DNA from: Botryococcus braunii
Lineage: Eukaryota; Chlorophyta; Trebouxiophyceae
DNA: 64,000 nucleotides
Direction: 5' to 3'
Assembly: GCA_002005505.1 (NCBI GenBank)
Contig: KV908500.1
Location: 280,386-344,385, forward strand
Positions 1 through 9,503 of this stretch are shown one piece after another. The number at the start of each line of letters is the position of its first letter. Positions within the stretch are counted from its first letter, which is position 1. Made by a program: the position numbers and the translations under genes. Below the pieces are notes generated by a model. It did not search any database. It was given only the letters and a program-made list of their open reading frames with translations, and was not told where the DNA came from.

Positions 1-2
1 CC

Positions 3-197
3 CTCTGCAAACACATAGAAAAGGATTTTCTCACTATGCTACGGATGATCCTTGGGGTTCGTCCCACTGTCCGCACTGATGTGCTCCTTCCCGAGGTCGG
101 AGTTTGGCCCCTTAAGCATAGTTGGTTCAAGCGTGTGGTCACCTTTTGGAACTCTCTGGTGGATCTCCCAGCAGACCACATGTATGCCCGCATATAA
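3..197 (+). pseudogene. LINE reverse transcriptase C-terminal fragment (enters from left edge)
   Basis: An open frame runs in from the window edge to a TAA at 195-197. It encodes about 64 residues with the pattern of the segment after the thumb of a LINE reverse transcriptase: a basic stretch with [10 protein letters not shown], then [11 protein letters not shown], then [15 protein letters not shown]. This is the usual LLGV...E.G..PL...W......FWN.L..LP block. No start codon or catalytic YxDD is present here; they would lie left of the window. The zinc-knuckle tail that normally follows is not contiguous, but a tail of that kind occurs at 2598-2999. That makes one LINE split by 2.4 kb of other sequence possible. 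Family assignment rests on motif recognition only. Confidence 0.55.
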
Positions 198-231
198 GTG
201 TAATGTCGGCATTCCGCTACAAGTGTAATGT

Positions 232-424
232 CGACACACAGACGTCTGGAAGACATCCCCATATTACATAACTGCGTTATCACTATATAGGGTGCTGTAC
301 AGTTGTAAATGTAGGACACAGGATGTTAAGCTTTGATAAGCTAGACATCTGTTTTCAGACATGTAAGTGTAATGTCTGGAGGACATCGCCATGTTACCTA
401 ACTGTGTTATCACTATGTAGGGTC
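232..424. repeat. Imperfect direct repeat, two copies of about 60 bp
   Basis: The segment around 232-294 and the segment around 366-424 share GTGTAATGTC, then CTGGA(A/G)GACATC, then TATCACTAT(A/G)TAGGGT, with scattered substitutions. They are offset by about 130 bp. A further short GTGTAATGTC copy starts at 198. No coding potential is seen. Confidence 0.6.
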
Positions 425-442
425 TTAACCAATACGATGCCG

Positions 443-721
443 TTACGTGACGTCAGCGTTAGTTGAAAGTCTATAAGACAGGTCTATTTCCCTCTCGCCG
501 TCGGAAGTCCAGGTAGCAAAGCCTTCTCGGATACGCAGACCACGTGGTGGTGCACCAGATGCCTTACGTATGCTTATAACTTTCTCGTCCGCGGTCTTTT
601 CGATTCCCGAAAAGCTTGGAGAAAAAACCACTGTCACCTCGACCTTCGATGAATTTGGCTCACTTGTTAACATCTCCGGGGGATCCATTACAATTTGATT
701 AGAAAGACGCGGGTCCAACAA
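443..721 (-). CDS. Hypothetical ORF, 92 codons
   Basis: This is an uninterrupted minus-strand frame with ordinary amino-acid composition. It has no motif I recognise, no signal peptide and no membrane segment. It lies head-to-head with the ORF at 804-1178. It may be an exon fragment of a host or transposon gene, or chance. There is no supporting homology or splice evidence. Confidence 0.15.
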   Translation of the reverse strand: MLDPRLSNQIVMDPPEMLTSEPNSSKVEVTVVFSPSFSGIEKTADEKVISIRKASGAPPRGLRIREGFATWTSDGEREIDLSYRLSTNADVT

Positions 722-803
722 TAAAAATTCAATATTTCCTCAGGAAGCGGTGCCTCTGAACAAATTATTGGAGAGCAAGACCTTGACTTGAGGAACCTGT
801 CAA

Positions 804-1178
804 ATGGGGAGACGCAAAAAAGGGCGCGCAGCCGGTACTCCCAAAAAAGATCGAGCAGCTGGCAATAATGCCCCCCCGAACCCTCAAGAAGATCAAGTAG
901 AAATTCAAGAGGATCCCGAAGAATTACGCAATCCTCTAGAAGACCTTTTAGATGAAGTAACAACGATACAATTACAAGAATCTGAAACCGTGGACAGTAA
1001 AAGCGCGGGAGGACCCGACGAGAAGAAGCAGGAGTTAGTTTTTCTTCTCCTCGAGCTCGCGGAGGAGAAGAAGCTTCTTCTTAAGATTCTCGAGGAGAAG
1101 AAACAGAAAGGGTTAGTGCCGTTTTCTAACGCCCTTTTACCAGTGATGCTTTTTTATCATTTCTTTTCTCTCTTATAA
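804..1178 (+). CDS. Hypothetical basic/acidic coiled-coil protein
   Basis: This 124-codon frame starts with a lysine/arginine-rich N-terminus (MGRRKKGRAAG). An acidic glutamine/glutamate segment follows (residues about 33-55). A strongly charged heptad-like stretch with LLLELAEEKKLLLKILEEKK (about residues 79-98) is predicted to form a coiled coil. The last 20 residues are hydrophobic. Such proteins occur as transposon ORF1 or gag-like products, but no zinc knuckle or RRM is visible. The neighbourhood is repeat-rich, with an LTR 0.5 kb downstream, so a transposon origin is plausible. Function is unknown. Confidence 0.25.
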   Translation: MGRRKKGRAAGTPKKDRAAGNNAPPNPQEDQVEIQEDPEELRNPLEDLLDEVTTIQLQESETVDSKSAGGPDEKKQELVFLLLELAEEKKLLLKILEEKKQKGLVPFSNALLPVMLFYHFFSLL

Positions 1179-1714
1179 TGTAGGGAGCCCACTAATTATT
1201 CCTTTCCTCACTAACAAAGGCGAGCGCTTGTGGTAAGCAGTTTGAACTTCTGGTAAGGAAAGCAGCAGAACTTGTGGTACGAAATCTGAGCTTCTGGTGG
1301 TGCCCTTGCAATTGATTCAAGGTTTTACAGGAAGTTACCAACTTGAAAAAACCCCAGTAATAAAAACTAATTATTATAATAACCTACTAATCAGCTCACG
1401 GTAGCATCAGGAACTTCAGCGACGCATCAAGGGGGGCCTCTGCAAAATCTGAAGGCTTTTGGAACGAGAAAATCCTTTTCTCACCGTCCTCGCAGGAATC
1501 CCTTAAAAATTATCTCGCAGAACCGTTTGATGTTAACTGCTCTAATTTGTATCGTACCTAGCATGTAGGAACGTCTTGCGTATACGTTATATGCGTTTTT
1601 ATATTTTCGTCAAGAATAGTAACTCAGAAGCTTGCAAGCTTCTCTCATGCATATGATTAAGCTCACGTAATTTCCTTGCAAAGCTTTGGGTAGTATGAAC
1701 GTCATAGAGTCAGA
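1179..1714. other. Non-coding interval
   Basis: No convincing gene. The stretch at about 1220-1300 contains three loose repeats of an ACTT(G/C)TGGTA motif. The rest is unremarkable up to the LTR target site. Confidence 0.5.
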
Positions 1715-1719
1715 AATGT

Positions 1720-2006
1720 TGTAGGATAATTCAGCGGAAGAGGTGTTTGAGACAAAGAGGCCGTTCGTGGTGAGCACGGAAAGAGTGTTACATGAATGAT
1801 TCGCAAGCCCACTCTTAAATCCAGGGTGGGTTGAATTATATTGTACTGCCTCAGACGCGTAGTCGGGCAACCGAGCGAACTACCTGAGCGAGGTTGTACT
1901 GCGAATCCAGATCACAAGGCAAGTCATAGAGCAATGCCAAGGACCACTAGAGCCTTATACCCTAGGAAATGCTACATGAGAGCATTATACCCTAGGAAAT
2001 GCTACA
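1720..2006 (-). mobile_element. Solo LTR of the chromovirus family, with 5-bp TSD
   Basis: The block starts TGTAGGATAATTCAGCGGAAG and ends GGAAATGCTACA. It is a diverged relative of the 255-bp LTRs at 16620-16874 and 33886-34140. Shared landmarks include CAGCGGAAGAG, AAGAGTGTTACATGAATGA, GTAGTCGGGCAACCGAGCG and CCTAGGAAATGCTACA. It is flanked by the perfect 5-bp duplication AATGT (1715-1719 and 2007-2011). The terminal about 30 bp is duplicated (1947-1976 and 1977-2006). No internal region or second LTR is present, so this is a solo LTR left by LTR-LTR recombination. Strand is inferred from the family's coding direction. Confidence 0.85.
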
Positions 2007-2011
2007 AATGT

Positions 2012-2597
2012 GGAGGAAGCATGTGACCTTTTAACATTTGAGTAATGTGCAATATATATTTCTCTCATGGTGGTGATGTCGACTGCCAACAGGTCGACTA
2101 CTATCAACAGCGTGAGCAGTGAAGACTGCAATAATTGCAGGGATCTGGTTGTTTATTCTCCAATGAGGCCGCCTTGTGGGACGACTTAAAGTACGCCGAC
2201 ACGTATTCCTTATCCTGGAAATCCCGAGGACGGGTCCTTCTGCTAGAAATCCGGACGCTTGGAGGCTTGAGCCCGCTTTAAAGCACTTTGTATCCGAGAA
2301 ATAATCACTTTAAAAATTTCAGATACAGCGGATTATTACGTAAATAATCCGCTTCTTGTTTGACGACGAGCAGCATATGCTTGGCCCACTCCCGCCCCGA
2401 GCACGAGATCCACGATCCATTTAGCACATTTCCTTAGTTAGGTGGGTAGCCATCCCGATGGGTATACCCATCCGGATCAGCACATGCATGATTAGTAATA
2501 TGAAGTTCACTAATGTTCAGCAAGCATAAACGCAGCCAGAATAACATATTTACTCTTGGCCCATGGTTCGTTGTTCCTGGTGATCACCTAGAACACC
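2012..2597. other. Non-coding interval
   Basis: No ORF with recognisable content and no terminal repeats were found. It lies between the solo LTR and the LINE tail. Confidence 0.4.
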
Positions 2598-2999
2598 GTG
2601 CATGATGCACAGAAGATGCCAACGGAAGTACGGAAACCTTCTGAATTGGAGAGCGCCTCCGACTCGTCCGAAAATTTCACTCGGCTACTAATGCTCAGCG
2701 CTCCCGCCTCTTTTATCTGTCTCTTGGTGTTGCCAAGGTTCGGCTCTTTCTCAGTCTTGGTGTTCATGGCCTTCCCATTGACATGGGCCGCCGACAACGG
2801 CTTCCGCGCCTTCAGTGCCTGTGATATGTGTGGTTCCTCTGTGGGTGATGAATACCATTTTGTTTGTCACTGTCCCGCTCTTCCAGCTGTGCGGGATCGT
2901 TACCCCCAGTTGTTTGTTGGTCCTTCTAGGTCTCTTCGGCAGCTCATTTGGCACGCTGACTTGCGTGCGGTTGTCTCCTTTATCTCGGATGCCTTCTAG
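2598..2999 (+). pseudogene. LINE ORF2 C-terminal zinc-knuckle fragment (zf-RVT type)
   Basis: In this frame the region after about residue 64 reads [13 protein letters not shown], then [13 protein letters not shown], then VRDRYPQLF. This is the Cx2C...HxxxC-type zinc knuckle at the end of many LINE ORF2 proteins (C75, C78, H87, C91 approximately). The stop is at 2997-2999. Upstream residues do not look like reverse transcriptase, so the fragment is 5'-truncated or frameshifted. The 3' flank to about 3210 ends in TGGCTGGACAGATGTAACTT, which recurs inverted at 37638-37657 and probably marks this LINE family's 3' tail. Confidence 0.6.
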
Positions 3000-3217
3000 G
3001 CTCGTGCTGATACACGCCAGATGCGGTGACTTGGCCGCAGCCACGTCTGTGGCTGCTCCCCCCCCCCCCTATCCCCCCTTCCCCCTTTCGTTTGCTCCGT
3101 TCTGTTTTTGATATTCGTTTGGCCACCTCTTGTGGCCTGTTTTTCATAGGTTCGGCTGGTGCGTGTGTTGTAAACATCTTATCATGCCGTAGTGGCTGGA
3201 CAGATGTAACTTCTTCT

Positions 3218-3271
3218 GCTTTTACAAGAGTGGAGTAAAAAAGACCAGCCCAATGTTCAGGGACCAAAACC
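3218..3271. repeat. 54-bp direct repeat, left copy
   Basis: It begins TTACAAGAGTGGAGTAAAA and runs through CCAGCCCAATGTTCA to the CAAAACC end. It matches 4409-4461 with a few changes. The two copies bracket the LINE-endonuclease pseudogene. Confidence 0.75.
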
Positions 3272-3291
3272 CCAATGTGTCAAGCAATGAG

Positions 3292-4442
3292 TCACACCCG
3301 GCGAGCGGCCAGCTGGCGACCCACAGCCGCCGCAATGATGAAACTGACCCGACGAATGACAAAATATCCCTCCACATCTTCTTGAGCAATGATGGCTTGG
3401 TTCAAAAGCCCCTGGAGCCTCTGCAACAAGGCCAGCGCATCAGCATGCAACCCTCCCAATGTTTCAAAAGCGAAGGCTTGGAAAGCCACAGGCGGCTGCT
3501 GACGCGACAACAAGACAGCATAGCGGGTCTGCTTGTCTTGGGCAGCGCGCGCGGCGGCCCCACCCGGCACGAAGTGCAGCAAGTTGGCAACTGTGAGTGG
3601 GGAAGAGCCAACGATGTCGATATAAAGGTCACGCCCCTCCTCCCACGCATGGAGGCGGAGGTCTGCGCGACGGCGCTCCTGGCCAGGGACAGGGGTGGGA
3701 AATGCGGGTTCCCGGGTGACCCGCTGACGAGCTGAGGTAAGGACAGCGTCCAGGCCGTTACGAACGGAGTTATGTCGGCCGACAATGGCAACATCCCCCC
3801 CCTGAGGTGCAGTGGACCGCGTGGTCGCCCCAGACATCCAACTCCCTCAAGCAGCATGGGCATTGGGAGCCAGGCTGGAAAATGGGGATCAAGAGCTGGT
3901 ATTGAATGCGGGCAGCGGAACGACTCTGGGGGCATGGTCTGCTGCAAATGGGGAACTGGGAAAGCCAGTAGCCAATCAGACGCTCCCGGCTGTGTAAGAG
4001 ATTGGAGCACAGCACGGTCGCGATCCGAGCGAGCAGGGTCATCAAGAACCTCCCGGTATGCGCGTTGAGACCAGGGTTTGGACAGCCGGGCTTGTACTTT
4101 GCTGCGGACAAAATCCGGATCCTCGAAGAGCGCCGCATCGAAATCAGGAGCAAGGGCGCAGTAGTCAGCCTTGGCAGCGAGGGCAGCGGGGACAAGAGGG
4201 GCAGTGGATGTCCCCAGAAGGCGGTCCTGGAGGGGGGCTGTCTGCGTGACGGAGGCGAGATAGGCACAAGGCAGAAGGGAAGTGGCCTTAGTGACCCCTA
4301 GACCCCCCTGGGCAATAGGCAAGCCAGCCAAGGTTTGCTGCAAAGGGCCAAAACCACCACCACCAGCTGTGACAATGGATTGGAGGACCTGGGTTTGGAG
4401 CATATCACCTTTACAAGAGTGGAGTAAAACAAACCAGCCCAA
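3292..4442 (-). pseudogene. LINE RT C-terminus with zinc knuckle and restriction-like endonuclease, frameshifted
   Basis: Three overlapping minus-strand frames together give the C-terminal half of a LINE protein of the class with a C-terminal restriction-like endonuclease. From 4442 to about 3930 comes the post-RT segment (LAGLPIAQGGLGV, then LTQPGASDWLLAFP). In a second frame comes a zinc knuckle (QCPCCLRELDVWGDHAVHC, about 3800-3860). In a third frame, 3837-3292, comes the endonuclease core: GRHNSVRNGL, then RRRADLRLHAWEEG, then YIDIVGSSPLT. This is the R/K-H-N ... (P/A)D ... D signature of PD-(D/E)XK-like domains in R2/CRE-type LINEs. Two frame changes (about 3930 and 3840) make it a pseudogene unless they are sequencing errors. 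No 3' tail or poly(A) is visible before the flanking repeat. The exact LINE clade is not determinable. Confidence 0.65.
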
Positions 4443-4461
4443 TGTTCAAGGACCCAAACCT
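4409..4461. repeat. 54-bp direct repeat, right copy
   Basis: Near-identical partner of 3218-3271 in the same orientation, on the other side of the LINE-endonuclease pseudogene. It could be a long target-site duplication or part of a duplicated LINE tail. Confidence 0.75.
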
Positions 4462-4856
4462 TCTTCACTCGGAGGGCGCGGAATCTCCTTTCGGATTCTG
4501 ATTCCTCTGGATATGGACAAGGTGATTTCGGTCAAACTGTAAGTCCTACCGAAAACTTTTCGCCAAATAGGACGGTAATAGTTCGCCAGACTTAGAAGTG
4601 GCATTGAATCCTGTACCGAAAACATCAGAACCCCTACGATAAAACCCCAAGAGACCTTGAAACTTTATTTTGTAATTACAATAAACAGCTTTAGGGTACT
4701 GGAGAGGCAAGAAGTGATGTACTACTCCTTCTGTTCTAGCAATCAGCGGAAGGGTATATGACTGAGGCAAAGAGATCCGTTCATCAAAATCCCCCCCCCC
4801 CCCCCCCAAAAATCCCCAATTATTTTTCAGAAACTTTCCTTAAGGCAGAAGATAGG
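4462..4856. other. Non-coding interval with a C homopolymer
   Basis: No supported gene. A run of about 18 C (4790-4807) is followed by AAAAATCCCC. The interval ends at the copia target site. Confidence 0.5.
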
Positions 4857-4861
4857 GACTG

Positions 4862-5229
4862 TGTTAGGTTATGGGCATTCGGCATCACCTGTAAGCAAGC
4901 AGACAGGTCGTAAGTTCGTGCCACTCCAGCTACCGTCCTTGACGACTGTGTGCTCTTTAGACACATGCAACTGCATGAACAAGACTGGCATCCTTATGTG
5001 CCCAGTATCTTTCCAAACCAGTTGCTCGACTATGCGGTGATCGCAGCTTTAATAGTCCTTTCACACTAACGCGTAATCTAAATCAGATTGTACCTTATGT
5101 TCGAAATAGACCTCATCCGAACGTGTCTTGAGGTACCTTATGTGGATAGTGGACCCGTATCCTAATAATGTAAATTTGAAGATCACCTAAAGCACAAGGC
5201 ATTCTATAATGTATGTTCACAACTCAACA
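4862..5229 (-). repeat. Copia-B 3' LTR, shortened form (368 bp)
   Basis: It aligns end to end with the 5' LTR at 8799-9498 except for one missing block. The LTR reads AACCAGTT then GCTCGACTATGCGG directly, whereas in the long LTR a 0.33-kb spacer and a second copy of the internal repeat lie between these points. This matches deletion by recombination between the two internal repeats. Confidence 0.85.
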
Positions 5230-5239
5230 CGTCCCCTTG

Positions 5240-5800
5240 CCTGCATGCTTTATGTGTATCTTCTCAGTCCTAGTGAATCCCTATGACTAACACCACGGAC
5301 TTGTTAAGTTGTTTGGTCATAAACTCAGCCACATTGTGAGCAGATTCCACATAGGGGATATCTGCCAGTCCCTCTCCTATGGCCTCCCTAGCTTAGTGGC
5401 ATCCACAAAGCCTTCACGCTCGGGTACCTTCCCTCCAAAAGTTAAAGCTAACTCTTGGGTGTCCCTAAGATACTTCAGCACTCGAATGGCTTCACTCCAG
5501 TGCGAAGTGGTAGGGCTCATTCTGTACCTTGGCAACACACCAACTGCCTATGCAATTTCAGATCTGGTGGTGTTGGCAATGTACCGGAGTGACCCTTTAA
5601 GCTCACAATACCGATGGCCAGGAGTGCCTGACCCTACTGACTCCACATCCTTGGACTCGAGCCTGCTGCTAGCCACAAAGTCCTTGAACATTGGAGTATC
5701 AACTCCACGACCATCCTCACACACACCCTTTCCAACGTTTTGCAACGCTATTCTAAGTCCACAGACACCACTCATGTATACCGCAGTAATACCTCTGACA
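5240..5800 (-). pseudogene. Copia pol remnant (end of RT to RNase H)
   Basis: The 5775-5548 frame reads EDGRGVDTPMFKDFVASSR, then GHRYCELKGSLRYIANTTR. This matches the intact copia-A pol at 23400-23620 (GRGVDTPMSKDFVASSR, then GHRYCELIGSLLYIANTTR). Below 5548 the nucleotide match continues through the RNase H region toward the 3' LTR, with frameshifts and a large deletion of the central RNase H part. Proline and aspartate of the PDIS motif are changed (SEIA). It is non-functional. Confidence 0.85.
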
Positions 5801-7060
5801 ACAATTGAAGACTAGTCTCCTCGACGTGTTCAAATGACGACATGAATTTAATACGTACCCGTCATGATGATCATGACAGCTAAACATACATGTAAACTCA
5901 AAATCCATCCCCTCACTTTCAAAGCCCCCCATACATTTCAACTGACCCTTTAGTCCGCGGCGCGACATCGAAACTAGTTGCGACCGTGATTTCCTGTGTG
6001 AGTTCCCTTTCTATCACCATATGGAGGCCAATACTTGCACAACCAACATGACCCAGGACCTACTGCTTGAGTACTTTCAAGTTGTCTTGCCCTAACTCAC
6101 ATTGCTTCCCCTGGAAGTGCTATTACATGTTTCACGGTCCGTTGATCAAATTATATTTCTCCAACCTCTATACTTTTATTTGGTTAAGTATTTGAAGCAT
6201 CAAGACTAAACAGACACCGTTACAAACGACCTGCACTCAAAAACGCATCTAACAACTATGTTTCATGTTATATAACCTAGAGTCTGGATATCAACGACTT
6301 TCATCTGGAATTTTTCAAGATTTCTCACATATGGCCACAACTCCCAAACTTGGCTCTCTGGCTATCTGTAAGAACTCTCTCTAGCTTTCATTGATGTTAC
6401 TGGCTATCCCGGTCTAGCTTTCTAACGTGAGGGTGCACCGATGCATCAAGGCCTTAGGATTAAATTGTCTGTAACTGACAATTCTACCTCCCAAAGCTCA
6501 CTTGTATTGGTCACAATGATGGTAGCTCACCTCTACCCTATTTATACACATAACCCTTAAAAAAGTCTTATCTATACACCATCAGTACTATGATCAGTCT
6601 CTAAGGGCGTTGCTGCAACAATACACATGACTTACAAAGTCACCAACGCTTACGTGTGTTGGGTCAAATATCACCATCCTCTGCTTGAGGAGCTAGGGTC
6701 ATCACAGGTACCTATCAGTAACCTCATGTTGAGCACAATAGATCCTCTTCATCATCACTACTAGACATTAGGCTAATCAACATCCAAATGCGCGAAAAAC
6801 GCAACGCGCGCACGCGCGCAACGATAACTGATGAGCTTCCCCTGACCACATTATGTCACAGATTAACCCAAAACTCTTCAGATTAATTCATTGTCCTCAG
6901 AAACCAATTCTTTTCCATGTCAATATCAGAATTAGCTTTACATGTTAGCAATTTTTGGTGTTCATAATTTGGCCCATCTAACACTCATATCCTTTGTGTA
7001 GCCCGCACCATGGATTAAGACTAACTTGCAGCTATTTCTACCCCTCTTTGCATTCCTAGA
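5801..7060. other. Copia-B interior, non-coding
   Basis: This is the element's internal region with no recognisable gag, protease, integrase or RT. There is a GC-rich alternating stretch of CGCG/CACGCG at about 6786-6816. I see nothing else. Confidence 0.5.
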
Positions 7061-7505
7061 GTCATTCATGTATATCACCTTAAACATTCTGGGTCAACTA
7101 CCATGCATTGCAACGATAAAATTGTAATCTTCTGGTACCCACAACTCACTCCTGGTCAGCCCAAAACCTTTCAACACCAGGTCATTCATGTATATCACCT
7201 TAAACATTCTAGGTCAATTACCCTATGGTCCATGCCAGACTGTAGGTCAGGGCGTGAAGCGCATGCATTGCGCAACGATACAATTGTAATCTTGTGGTAC
7301 CCACAACTCACTCTTGGTCAGCCCAAAAACTTTCAACACCAGGTCATTGATGTATATCCCCTTAAACATTCTGGGTCAATTACTCTATGGTCCATGCCAG
7401 ACTGTAGGTCAGGGTGTGAAGCGCATGCATTGCGCAACGATAAAATTGTAATCTTCTGGTACCCACAACTCACTCCTGGTCAACCCAAAAACTTTCAACA
7501 CCAAG
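7061..7505. repeat. Tandem repeat, 162-bp unit, about 2.7 copies
   Basis: Units start with GTCATT(C/G)ATGTATATC at 7061, 7181 and 7343. The first unit is 120 bp because it lacks a 42-bp block containing ATGGTCCATGCCAGACTG. The second and third are 162 bp each. The unit length is a multiple of three, which explains the long but meaningless ORF through the array. It lies within the copia-B interior. Confidence 0.85.
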
Positions 7506-7850
7506 TCAAAAAAACCTCAGCATACCTTAGGGATTTTCACAACACCACATACACAGACACACATAGAGAGGTCTCACAAGCCACACTGGACCCATATATG
7601 ACCCTATGTAAGACCACTCAAGGTTTGAAAACCGCGTTGGCCACACAACATCAGCCACACATCGCATTGACTACACATCATTGACCAGACACAACCAGTC
7701 AATGTCTAGTTTCACACTCTGGAAAACATGGAAGGAATGCCAGGCACATAAGACAAGTCATGACATTGATTACACAGCAGTTCCGATAAGAGGTCTTGAC
7801 TCCGCAAGTGCACGACAGTTCAATGAGGCACAGGACTCCCGATTTAGCAT

Positions 7851-8010
7851 TTCTCACCCTCAACATTAGGGACTAGCCATCAGCGAGTCCGAACGCGACA
7901 CCTGATCAGCCTTTCTCACCCTCAACATTAGGGACTAGCCATCAGCGAGTCCGAACGCGACACCTGATCAGCCTTTCTCACCCTTAACATTAGGGACTAG
8001 CCATCAGCGA
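7851..8010. repeat. Tandem repeat, 62-bp unit, three copies
   Basis: The unit starts TTCTCACCCT(C/T)AACATTAGG and includes CATCAGCGAGTCCGAACGCG. Copies begin at 7851, 7913 and 7975; the third is truncated after CAGCGAGT. The copies are almost identical, so the array is recent. Confidence 0.9.
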
Positions 8011-8784
8011 GTAGCAGCGCAAACCACAATAAGAATGTGCTCAGTGGACTGGGGAACCAAAAGTCCCTTACCACCATATTGCACCAACTCCTGGCGGTTT
8101 ACACATACACAATCAATGTCTTTCAAGCCCCAGCTCATGGACATCTTTACACACGCTTACACATACAACACATATGTAAGCCCATCCCCATGCTGCAGTA
8201 CCTGTACTGTTGCTCATGGTGTCTACCAATACCTGGATGGGGGCTCCCTAGGGTCCACCCACTTCTTCCCGCTGAGTATCACACTTGCTGTCAGTGGTTA
8301 GAGGTCATTCATAACTACTTTTGTTAATCTGACCCCCTTGATCTCCAGCCTTAAGAGGGTGCAGACTTAAAAAGAAGCCTTTCTATTGGTTCACCTCTCA
8401 ACCAGTACACTTACTGTAACACAGGAGCATCACTTCCTCTCTCAACTCATTGAGCCACACACTCACAATTTCAGATCCCAAATCATACACAACCTCCCAT
8501 ATGCACTCAAAATTTCACTCCTCCATCCCAAGGTGGTCTTCCGCCTCGTGCCCTGCCAACCGGGATTTCACCACCTCGCCTTGCGGATGAAACTGCCAAG
8601 ATTTCTTGGCATTTCAGAATCAATTCGAATGGATTCTGAAGCATATACTGCGACATGAAGGCGGGGTACAAACTGCGGGGCTGTCGCTCCCTTTGGGACT
8701 GGAGTAGACTTGTGTAGTGTCCGCTGGCCACCAGTGCCTTGCCCAAAAACCACATATCGGCTTGTCCTCAGCACCCAGAGTTGG

Positions 8785-8798
8785 GTGGGCCCATAACC
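8785..8798 (-). promoter_or_regulatory. Copia-B primer binding site (initiator tRNA-Met anticodon arm)
   Basis: On the coding (minus) strand the 5' LTR end is followed directly by GGTTATGGGCCCAC. This is complementary to the anticodon stem-loop of eukaryotic initiator tRNA-Met (GGGCCCATAACC). The same internal, half-tRNA priming is established for Drosophila copia. Confidence 0.85.
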
Positions 8799-9498
8799 TG
8801 TTAGGTTATGGGCATTCGGCATCACCTGTAAGCAAGCAGACAGGTCGTAAGTTCGTGCCACTCCAGCTACCGTCCTTGACGACTGTGTGCTCTTTAGACA
8901 CATGCAACTGCATGAACAAGACTGGCATCCTTATGTGCCCAGTATCTTTCCAAACCAGTTCCGTTACATGTTGATCTGTCAATGAGCATCTACACACGGA
9001 TAAGCTCCTGACGGCTGAAAGCAAGTACCTTCCTATACTCAATCAAGACTCCGTCCCTTAGCTTTTTGGGAGACTTGATTGTCCACTAAGATGGTTCACA
9101 TACAAACAAGCAATCAAACATGAAGACATTACCAATACACACCCTGCGTCACCGCACCTGTAAGCAAGCAGACAGGTCGTAAGTTCGTGCCTCTCCAGCT
9201 ACAGTCCTTGACGACTGTCTGCTCTTTAGACACATGCAACTGCATGAACAAGACTGGCATCCTTATGTGCCCAGTATCTTTCCAAACCAGTTGCTCGACT
9301 ATGCGGTGATCGCAGCTTTAATAGTCCTTTCACACTAACGCGTAATCTAAATCAGATTGTACCTTATGTTCGAAATAGACCTCATCCGAACGTGTCTTGA
9401 GGTACCTTATGTGGATAGTGGACCCGTTTCCTAATAATGTAAATTTGAAGATAACCTAAAGCACAAGGCATTCTATAATGTATGTTCACAACTCAACA
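8799..9498 (-). repeat. Copia-B 5' LTR, full form (700 bp)
   Basis: TG...CA ends. It contains an internal direct repeat of about 135 bp (about 8823-8959 and 9159-9290, starting CACCTGTAAGCAAGCAGACA). The downstream half includes two TACCTTATG motifs, shared with the copia-A LTR. Confidence 0.85.
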
Positions 9499-9503
9499 GA
9501 CTG

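Larger units (their letters stand above)
4862..9498 (-). mobile_element. Decayed Ty1/copia element (family B) with LTRs and TSD
   Basis: The element is bounded by LTR 4862-5229 (3' LTR on the minus strand) and LTR 8799-9498 (5' LTR). Both begin TGTTAGGTTATGGGC and end ACTCAACA, and the perfect TSD GACTG lies at 4857-4861 and 9499-9503. Inside the 5' LTR is a primer site matching initiator tRNA-Met (8785-8798). Beside the 3' LTR is a polypurine tract (plus-strand CGTCCCCTTGCC, 5230-5241). Only a small pol remnant survives (5240-5800). The remaining 3 kb has no retroviral domain and carries two tandem-repeat arrays, so the element cannot encode its own mobility. The LTRs are unequal (368 versus 700 bp). 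Confidence 0.85.

Noticed and set aside
7103..7684. 193-codon ORF with internal repeats
   Set aside because: It exists because the tandem unit (162 bp) is a multiple of three; no domain, and it lies in a decayed element interior.
7851..8010. Possible CRISPR-like array
   Set aside because: The 62-bp units are contiguous tandem copies without unique spacers, in a eukaryotic transposon context.
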